The notes below the pieces were generated by a model. It ran no database searches. It was not told the DNA's origin and saw only the letters and a list, made by a program, of their open reading frames with translations. A program made the translations under genes and the position numbers. DNA of 64,000 nucleotides from NCBI GenBank assembly GCA_947172415.1, contig OX359194.1, positions 62,001 to 126,000 on the forward strand. Direction: 5' to 3'. Each line of letters starts with the position of its first letter. Position 1 is the first letter of the stretch. Source of the stretch: Chondrosia reniformis. Taxonomy: Eukaryota; Porifera; Demospongiae; Chondrillida; Chondrillidae. Below, one piece after another: positions 55,643-64,000 of this stretch.

Positions 55643-55957
55643 TTTAAGTATACCAAGAACTACCTATATATATACACTCCGTTGCTAGGGCAACCAAGGC
55701 AAATTATATTCCACAACCGTAGTAGATGTATTAATTTGAATTCTGATTGATTGGTAAATAATATTTCTTATTTTTGTTGTTTAATATAAATAAGCACAAT
55801 GATTCATCTCAGCAAAAATAATCAAACTTGTACATGCAAATATGTCAGAAAACTAGAGGAACAGTAGAAAAATTTATACTAAATCATATCTTATTACAGC
55901 AGTCCAAGCTCCTAGTCTCATTCCATGCAAATTATGAATTATAATTAAGAAAAATAA
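55643..55957. other. Gap between CCT2 duplicate and caspase gene
   Basis: AT-rich 315 bp that should include the 3' UTR and polyadenylation signals of the caspase-DD-FN3 gene. No coding sequence is seen. Confidence 0.45.
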
Positions 55958-58900
55958 TTACCTACAGATCTTAAGTAACTTGCACTCTATCTTTTGAGAA
56001 AGACAGCCATAGCCGCTTTTACAAAGGGCCCTCAGTACTGATATCCATTTTCCTAGAATAAGAAAAATTGCTATACTTAGTCTTAATTATATTTGGATTC
56101 CAACAAAACCTGAAGTTGCTGTTGCCTAAAATACTCAAAACTAATGCTAACCCGACATACTTTCTTTATTGATCAGCCAGTCCTTTGTTTCCTCAAAGCA
56201 AACTTCAGCTTTATTTTTTGCTATTGCTTGAATAAACTCAGTTCTAATACCAAGATGCTCTCCAAACCTTTCCCAATTAAAATACCCTAGTTCACATAGC
56301 CACTCTGACAGCATTGGCTCAGGGTTAGGATTCTCTCCTGCATTAATGTGAAATGTATACTCTTACTATAAAAAGTAGCTAGATGTTACATATTATTATA
56401 TTATACTTTACCTGCACTTTTCAGTTTATCTTGTAATTTCTTGGACATCTCTAAATGATACACTTTCCAGATAGCTGCTAAAAGTGTCCCCCATTGACGA
56501 GGTTTAGCTGACAAAAGATCAAGTATAAGAGTATACATACAGTACATATTAACATTTAAAATTACAAACCTTCTTTTGTATTATCGTTCAACCATTTTTC
56601 TATCATGTCTTTGAATGCTTTTTGCGTTATGTCACTTCTCTGCTCCTCTTGGGTGCTCTCACTTCTCTGCTCCTCTTGGGTGCTCTCACTTCTCTGCTCC
56701 TCTTGGGTGCTCTCACTTCTCTGCTCCTCTTGGGTGCTCTCACTTCTCTGCTCTTCTTGGGTGCTCCCACTTCCCTGCTCTTCTTGGGTACTCCCACTTT
56801 TCTGCTCTTTATACAAACATTTTCTGAATTCCTTTATATCATCTAAACCATAGTCAAGGCTTTCAACCAAGTACCATGCTTCCTCTGAAGATAGCCGGGA
56901 GAATTTGCCTATTCATTAGAACATCAATGAAATCACTGTCTGTGCTTTGGTTTATGAGTGCGTGCAGGACTTATATGCTGTGTTCCTAGGACAGCATGAA
57001 TTTGGATTTGGGTTCATATTTTAACTGGGAAGCCTTTAGCCTGAAGGCTACTCTTCCAGTGAACATGTACGTACACAATGTCATACACAATTAGTAAATC
57101 AGCTAATAATCAGTCAGTACTCAGTCTGGTGTTGATGCTATTTATGTATATTCGTACCTTCAAACTTGCTCTGAAGCACTGCTTTAGTATATACTTGAGC
57201 AAAATCATCTTCTAATGCTAGATCTGGTTTAATATTCTTATAAACACCAAATACAGTGCTCCATTGATGATTGCCTTCTAGTAAGTAAGTAACACAATTT
57301 TATATATGCAGTAAAATTGTACAGTAATACTTGTATAATTGCTTCAATGCCATGGCATAATGAAAAGACAACTGTACAACTTAGAAAAATTACCTGTTTC
57401 TAACCATTTGTTCATTACTTCCTTGTGGCATTGTTTGTTGTTTTCTAGTACTTCTAACTTTCTCCCGAGTTCTTCACAATTAAGAGCTCGTATATAAGAG
57501 CATACTTCATCCACAGATGATTTAGACAGCTCAACTAACATAAATGATGAGATTAACGATATAGCAGCTCCTATGAACTATATGATATGACATAGTGAGT
57601 GAGTATATAATTTATACATTGACCTACATTGACCTACGTAGCTACAAATACAACTGGATTGAACTGCATTTTATATTGATGACATACAAAAACTAATTAC
57701 TAAACAAGGCTTTGACATGCATACATATGCTTGCTTGTTGGAAACAATTTCAATCTCATCACCTATCAAAACAGCCATGATATAAGTTGTTTATATTCTA
57801 ATGTTAGTTACATGAAGGGTAGTCTTTTTAGTGGCAATGTGATGCATTACTTATGTATGTACTGTACCTTCAAAGTTCCTTTTCTTTACTGCTTCAGAAA
57901 GTATTTTAGCCAAGTCATCTTCAGATACTTTATCTTTTGCCATTTTCTCCAAGGCTTTTACTGCCGAGTCCCACATCAGACCTTGATTAAAGACAATATC
58001 GTGTGCATGTGTTGTGCATGAATACAATCTGCTATATTGTGATTTGCTCTATAGTATGGTTACCCTTACATATTAAGTATGTATTCTAATCTATACATAT
58101 TTAATACTGTATATGTTCATATGTCATTCGGCATGCAAGGTTCCTTCTCCCACAGAGCTTTTACAAGGATACTCTACAGTACACAAGTATAGTGTGTATA
58201 TAATACCTGCATTTGTAGTCCAGGACGCTCTTGTACTGTAAGGTCCTCGTCCATCTGATGAAAAAGCTGCTACCCAAATGAAGTATTCTATACCTTGTTC
58301 AAGTCTACTCAGTTTAGTTGATGTACCAGCAATTCTTTCCACTGTTGATGCTTCAGATGGTGGTTCTGTTATAGTACCACTACTTGTTGAATACCTCACA
58401 GTGTAGGTTATTCCAGATTCATCAGATACTGCAGCCCAAGAAACTGTCAAAGACAGAGATCCATCTGATACACCGCTTATAGTGACATCTTGGACTTGAG
58501 GAAGAACTATGGAAGTATAGTACAGTTCCAGAAAATAAAATGTAATAACTTCAATTTTATATAATATATAGGTGAGCCAATACTGTGTGTATAGTCATCT
58601 GAAAAAAAAATGATTTCAATTTTCATAGTATATACAATAGATATTAGGTGTGATACACAGCTTTGAGCACAGTGATCCTTTTACAAGGATACTCTACAGT
58701 ACACAAGTATAGTGTGTATACAATACCTGCATTTGTAGTCCAGGACGCTATTGTACTGTAAGGTCCTTGTCCATCTGATGAAACAGCTGCTACCCAAATG
58801 TAGTACACTGTACCTTGTTTAAGTCTACTCAGTTTAGTTGATGTACCAGTGATTCCTTCCACTGTTGATGCTCCAGATGGTGGTTCTGTTATAGTACCAC

Positions 58901-61900
58901 TACTTGTTGAATACCTCACAGTGTAGGTTATTCCAGATTCATCAGATACTGCAGTCCAAGAAACTGTCAAAGACAGAGATCCATCTGATACACCGCTTAT
59001 AGTGACATCTTGGACTTGAGGAAGAACTATATGGAAGTATAGTACAGTTCCAGAAAATAAAATGTAATAACTTCAATTTTATATAATATATAGGTGAGCC
59101 AATACTGTGTGTATAGTCATCTGAAAAAAAAATGATTTCAATTTTCATAGTATATACAATAGATATTAGGTGTGATACACAGCTTTGAGCACAGTGATCC
59201 TTTTACAAGGATACTCTACAGTACACAAGTATAGTGTGTATACAATACCTGCATTTGTAGTCCAGGACGCTATTGTACTGTAAGGTCCTTGTCCATCTGA
59301 TGAAACAGCTGCTACCCAAATGTAGTACACTGTACCTTGTTTAAGTCTACTCAGTTTAGTTGATGTACCAGTGATTCCTTCCACTGTTGATGCTCCAGAT
59401 GGTGGTTCTGTTATAGTACCACTACTTGTTGAATACCACACAGTGTAGGTTATTCCAGATTTATCAGATACTGCAGTCCAAGAAACTGTCAAAGACAGAG
59501 ATCCATCTGATACACCGCTTATAGTGACATCTTGGACTTGAGGAAGAACTATGGAAGTATAGTACAGTTCCAGAAAATAAAATGTAATAACTTCAATTTT
59601 ATATAATATATAGGTGAGCCAATACTGTGTGTATAGTCATCTGAAAAAAAAATGATTTCAATTTTCATAGTATATACAATAGATATTAGGTGTGATACAC
59701 AGCTTTGAGCACAGTGATCCTTTTACAAGGATACTCTACAGTACACAAGTATAGTGTGTATACAATACCTGCATTTGTAGTCCAGGACGCTATTGTACTG
59801 TAAGGTCCTTGTCCATCTGATGAAACAGCTGCTACCCAAATGTAGTACACTGTACCTTGTTTAAGTCTACTCAGTTTAGTTGATGTACCAGTGATTCCTT
59901 CCACTGTTGATGCTCCAGATGGTGGTTCTGTTATAGTACCACTACTTGTTGAATACCTCACAGTGTAGGTTATTCCAGATTCATCAGATACTGCAGTCCA
60001 AGAAACTGTCAAAGACAGAGATCCATCTGATACACCGCTTATAGTGACATCTTGGACTTGAGGAAGAACTATATGGAAGTATAGTACAGTTCCAGAAAAT
60101 AAAATGTAATAACTTCAATTTTATATAATATATAGGTGAGCCAATACTGTGTGTATAGTCATCTGAAAAAAAAATGATTTCAATTTTCATAGTATATACA
60201 ATAGATATTAGGTGTGATACACAGCTTTGAGCACAGTGATCCTTTTACAAGGATACTCTACAGTACACAAGTATAGTGTGTATACAATACCTGCATTTGT
60301 AGTCCAGGACGCTATTGTACTGTAAGGTCCTTGTCCATCTGATGAAACAGCTGCTACCCAAATGTAGTACACTGTACCTTGTTTAAGTCTACTCAGTTTA
60401 GTTGATGTACCAGTGATTCCTTCCACTGTTGATGCTCCAGATGGTGGTTCTGTTATAGTACCACTACTTGTTGAATACCTCACAGTGTAGGTTATTCCAG
60501 ATTCATCAGATACTGCAGTCCAAGAAACTGTCAAAGACAGAGATCCATCTGATACACCGCTTATAGTGACATCTTGGACTTGAGGAAGAACTATATGGAA
60601 GTATAGTACAGTTCCAGAAAATAAAATGTAATAACTTCAATTTTATATAATATATAGGTGAGCCAATACTGTGTGTATAGTCATCTGAAAAAAAAATGAT
60701 TTCAATTTTCATAGTATATACAATAGATATTAGGTGTGATACACAGCTTTGAGCACAGTGATCCTTTTACAAGGATACTCTACAGTACACAAGTATAGTG
60801 TGTATACAATACCTGCATTTGTAGTCCAGGACGCTATTGTACTGTAAGGTCCTTGTCCATCTGATGAAACAGCTGCTACCCAAATGTAGTACACTGTACC
60901 TTGTTTAAGTCTACTCAGTTTAGTTGATGTACCAGTGATTCCTTCCACTGTTGATGCTCCAGATGGTGGTTCTGTTATAGCACCACTACTTGTTGAATAC
61001 CTCACAGTGTAGGTTATTCCAGATTTATCAGATACTGCAGCCCAAGAAACTGTCAAAGACAGAGATCCATCTGATACACCGCTTATAGTGACATCTTGGA
61101 CTTGAGGAAGAACTATGGAAGTATAGTACAGTTCCAGAAAATAAAATGTAATAACTTCAATTTTATATAATATATAGGTGAGCCAATACTGTGTGTATAG
61201 TCATCTGAAAAAAAATGATTTCAATTTTCATAGTATATACAATAGATATTAGGTGTGATACACAGCTTTGAGCACAGTGATCCTTTTACAAGGATACTCT
61301 ACAGTACACAAGTATAGTGTGTATACAATACCTGCATTTGTAGTCCAGGACGCTATTGTACTGTAAGGTCCTTGTCCATCTGATGAAACAGCTGCTACCC
61401 AAATGTAGTACACTGTACCTTGTTTAAGTCTACTCAGTTTAGTTGATGTACCAGTGATTCCTTCCACTGTTGATGCTCCAGATGGTGGTTCTGTTATAGT
61501 ACCACTACTTGTTGAATACCACACAGTGTAGGTTATTCCAGATTTATCAGATACTGCAGCCCAAGAAACTGTCAAAGACAGAGATCCATCTGATACACCT
61601 CTTCGAACAGTGATACCTTGGACTTGAGGTAGAAATATGGAAGTATAGTATAGTTCCAGAAAATAAAATGTGATAAATTCCATTTTATATTAGGTGAGCC
61701 AATACTGTGTATAGTCATCTGAAAAATGGTTTCAATTTTCATAGTATATAAAATAGATGTTAGGCATCATTAAGTTCACAAATCACACTATTTCATAAAT
61801 TATGGGAGTCAGTCAGATAATGGGTAGAAAATAGCTTTATATATTGAAAGTTGATTAGAACTTTAAAGTGGAATTAATCCCCAGGGGGCATTTCTCTATA

Positions 61901-64000
61901 GCCCTGAAAGATCCTATACACTTAAGAAGATAAAATCAAAACTGACATGGTGTAAACATTAAATATCAAAACATTGATATCAAAAGAAATGACATTGTAA
62001 AAATATCTACAAATAATATAGACAGGCCTTCTAATTACCTTACCATTACTCAACCAAATCTGTGTCAACATTTCTAAACATTCCTTAATTTCTATGTTTT
62101 CTTTTTCCTTCAGTGATGCTTGGTCAATACCAAGATGTTTTCCAAACATCTTCCAATCCAAGCACACGTGCTCCTTAATTTCAGACCATATCTCTTCTTG
62201 TTCCCCTATCTGCATATCTTCAAGGTTTTTAAATTTATCTTCAAAACCAAGAAGCCTAGCTAGAAAAGCAAATAAAGTAGACTCCACTTGCATTGGTCAT
62301 CACAATTCTTCATTCTTTCAACTTTGTAGTGGCCTAATTACATATAGCTATATACTATGTAAGAATACATTAGTGTCGGTATAGGTAAATATTGGTTAAA
62401 AGAATGTGAGATGAAGTTTAAGGTGTCAGGTATCAATGTGCATCAAAAGATTGCAGATGTGGGCATTCAATTCCTGATATACGTACAGTAATATGTGTCA
62501 AAAGTAACTTACAGTTTTCCGCAAAATTCCGCACGTATTTTTACGGAATATCCGTGTACGTCTGCACTCCTATCCGCAATTACCCGCACTGCTTTCTGCA
62601 GCTACGGGCGTTATATACCTTTATAAAAGGTCATCTTTCGACTTTTAGAGCGTCTAAAGACACAGTTTTTATTGCTTCTTCTTGCTGTGTGACGCTCTAA
62701 AAGTCGAAAGATGACCCTTTCTAAAGATAAGTTTGACGCAGTTAGAAGAAATCCTTACGTACGTACGTACTAGTGCAGATTTCCGCGGACGGCTGTGTAG
62801 AATTCTGTAAAAGTCCGTACAGGCAACTGCGGTTTACAGCATCCGTGGTTTCCAGGAAACTGCGGAAAACTGTAAGTTACTTTTGACTTGTACTGTACAT
62901 GTCTATAGTGCAATAATATGCACGATTACCTTCATTCTCTTTCAATAACAAATCTAATTTGACCTCATCTTTATGAGCTGTTTCAGCACATTTTTTGAGG
63001 GTTTTGTGTACAATTGCCCAATTTTGTTTTTTGTCTGCAGACAAATATATAAATACAATAAAAACCATAAATTGTGCTACACAATTAATAGTTTTGTACC
63101 ATATTAGGCATTTAAACCTAAAAATAGATGTTTGCCACCCACACATTGACTGTGTCATGTTGGTATGCATTAAAATAATTTACCAGGCTTAGATGTACTG
63201 GTCCAGACTTTTATAGCTTCATTAAACTGTTCTTCTGTTAATTCTTTATTTGATGTGGCTGAAACGTTGGTGCCTTGCAAGGTTTCCAAAAAATATGTCC
63301 TGTCTAAGTCAGATGACTTGACTAATGAACAAATGTCTTTAGCTTCTGGTTCACATCTTGAAACTACAGTGATTAAGTAATTGAAAAATTATGAAAAACA
63401 TTATTATAGCATTAATTTAAAGTGACAAATCATATAATACTATGACACTGCATTAATTTTACCCTTTTCTTTAAAATTCTTCAAATTTTTTATATAGCTT
63501 TTTATTTCCTTCTGGAGGTCGTTTCTCAGCTCATGGACTTTGTTACTTGAATAAAGGACCAATGGTGTCACTATACCATTAGTAATTACTTGGATGCTTT
63601 CGTTAGATTCTTTTTTTTTTGAAATGTTTAGTTGTACATTAGAGGCTATACCACTTAGGCTACAGGGGAGTTCCCGTAAAGATTCCAAAAGTTGATTCAA
63701 AAAAAGGCCATACGGAGAGGGACTGTCCTTTGTAGACTTTCCCACTTTGGATGTGTGATAGGGTAGACAAGAGTATACAAAACAACAGCTTTCACCATCT
63801 GGTATCACTAGCTTTTCCTTTTCTCTAGGGGGGTTATCTACTGATCTGCAGGCTCCCAAAAAGAAAAGTTTTATTACATTTTTACCCAAGACATCACAAA
63901 AAGGCTCAACAACATCAAATCTAAGGTTAATGTGTTGGTTCTGTTCATATCCAATAGTATCATTGTGCAAATACTCTCCAGCTCCATGTCCATTGAACAC
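55958..64000 (-). CDS. Caspase-like protease with death domains and seven FN3 domains (5' end beyond window)
   Basis: Nineteen exons give 1,379 aa within the window; every internal intron is phase 1. Exon 64000-63463 encodes the C-terminal part of a caspase-fold peptidase. FNGHGAGEY holds the catalytic His, and FFLGACRS holds the Cys 46 residues later, the usual caspase spacing. A YGLFLNQLLESL segment resembles a p10 region. Next comes a death-like domain (63363-63184, 63034-62930), then a death-domain front half (62259-62044: DWKMFGKHLGIDQASL...MLTQIWLSNG). Seven FN3 exons follow (61622-58207), then a death-domain back half (57981-57868: GLMWDSAVKALEKMA), and three more split death domains (57534/57277; 56908/56507; 56337/56052). 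The last ends LRALCKSGYGCLSQKIE, then a stop. An apoptosis or immune-signalling role is inferred. It could be two genes, but phases and splice sites fit one. Confidence 0.8.
56635..56806 (-). repeat. Coding 27-bp minisatellite (STQEEQRSE) inside a death domain
   Basis: Six in-frame copies lie in exon 56908-56570, between the first helices (WYLVESLDYGLDDIKEF) and the later helix (FKDMIEKWLNDN) of one death-like domain. They insert a charged ~55-residue loop. Confidence 0.93.
58207..61622 (-). repeat. Seven tandem FN3 exon units, ~520 bp period
   Basis: Exons 61622-61332, 61100-60813, 60578-60291, 60056-59769, 59536-59249, 59014-58727 and 58494-58207 each encode one fibronectin type III domain (SLTVSWTAVSDESGITYTVR, STKLSRLKQGTVYYIWVAAV). 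All are phase 1-1. The intervening introns are as similar as the exons, so whole 520-522-bp units were copied recently or homogenised. The first and last units are the most diverged. Confidence 0.95.
62497..62887. mobile_element. MITE-like element with 27-bp terminal inverted repeats
   Basis: The ends GTCAAAAGTAACTTACAGTT... and the reverse complement of ...AACTGTAAGTTACTTTTGAC match for 27 bp. Inside, 62629-62654 and 62691-62716 form a perfect 26-bp hairpin (GGTCATCTTTCGACTTTTAG...). It lies in the intron between caspase-gene exons 63034-62930 and 62259-62044. Related hairpins are at 14446-14573 and 50551. Confidence 0.85.

Overview
The window looks like nuclear DNA of an early-branching animal, most likely a sponge (inference). 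It holds densely packed multi-exon genes with GT-AG introns. The proteins are animal-type: a D-type cyclin with an Rb-binding motif, a Tubby-like protein, a USP53/54-type deubiquitinase, a tyrosine kinase, a DGK zeta/iota-type kinase and a caspase-like/death-domain/FN3 protein. Almost every long intron carries a minisatellite. I joined exons by hand using splice sites and reading phase; every complete model closes in frame.

Layout: 1-8.5 kb is a satellite of about 165-170 bp monomers with a 1.2-kb inverted-repeat element. 8.7-10.2 kb (-) is a D-type cyclin. 11.1-18.6 kb (-) is an RWD-RING protein. It is divergent from a TUB/TULP gene (19.0-22.7 kb, +), which is tail-to-tail with an unassigned seven-TM protein (23.1-25.6 kb, -). 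That gene is divergent from a USP53/54-like gene (26.1-31.0 kb, +). Next come a PH-domain tyrosine kinase without SH2, SH3 or transmembrane segment (32.3-37.7 kb, +) and a DGK zeta/iota-like gene (38.2-50.2 kb, +). CCT2 (51.0-55.0 kb, -) follows. The 3' part of a caspase-like, multi-death-domain, multi-FN3 gene (56.0->64 kb, -) runs off the window.

The genes do not form one pathway. They are housekeeping (CCT2), cell cycle (cyclin D), ubiquitin (RWD-RING, USP), phosphoinositide/lipid signalling (TULP, DGK, PH kinase) and probable death or innate-immune signalling (caspase-DD-FN3).

The most interesting items are: (i) the caspase-DD-FN3 gene, where seven nearly identical FN3 exons sit between the two half-exons of one death domain, all in phase 1; (ii) a dispersed family of hammerhead-ribozyme-like motifs, one inside a MITE-like palindrome, with stem covariation between copies; (iii) a PH kinase with a docking-protein-like linker; (iv) two introns of the USP gene in which the 5' splice site itself has been amplified as a tandem repeat; (v) a stray satellite monomer at the breakpoint of a partial duplication of the CCT2 promoter and one-codon first exon.
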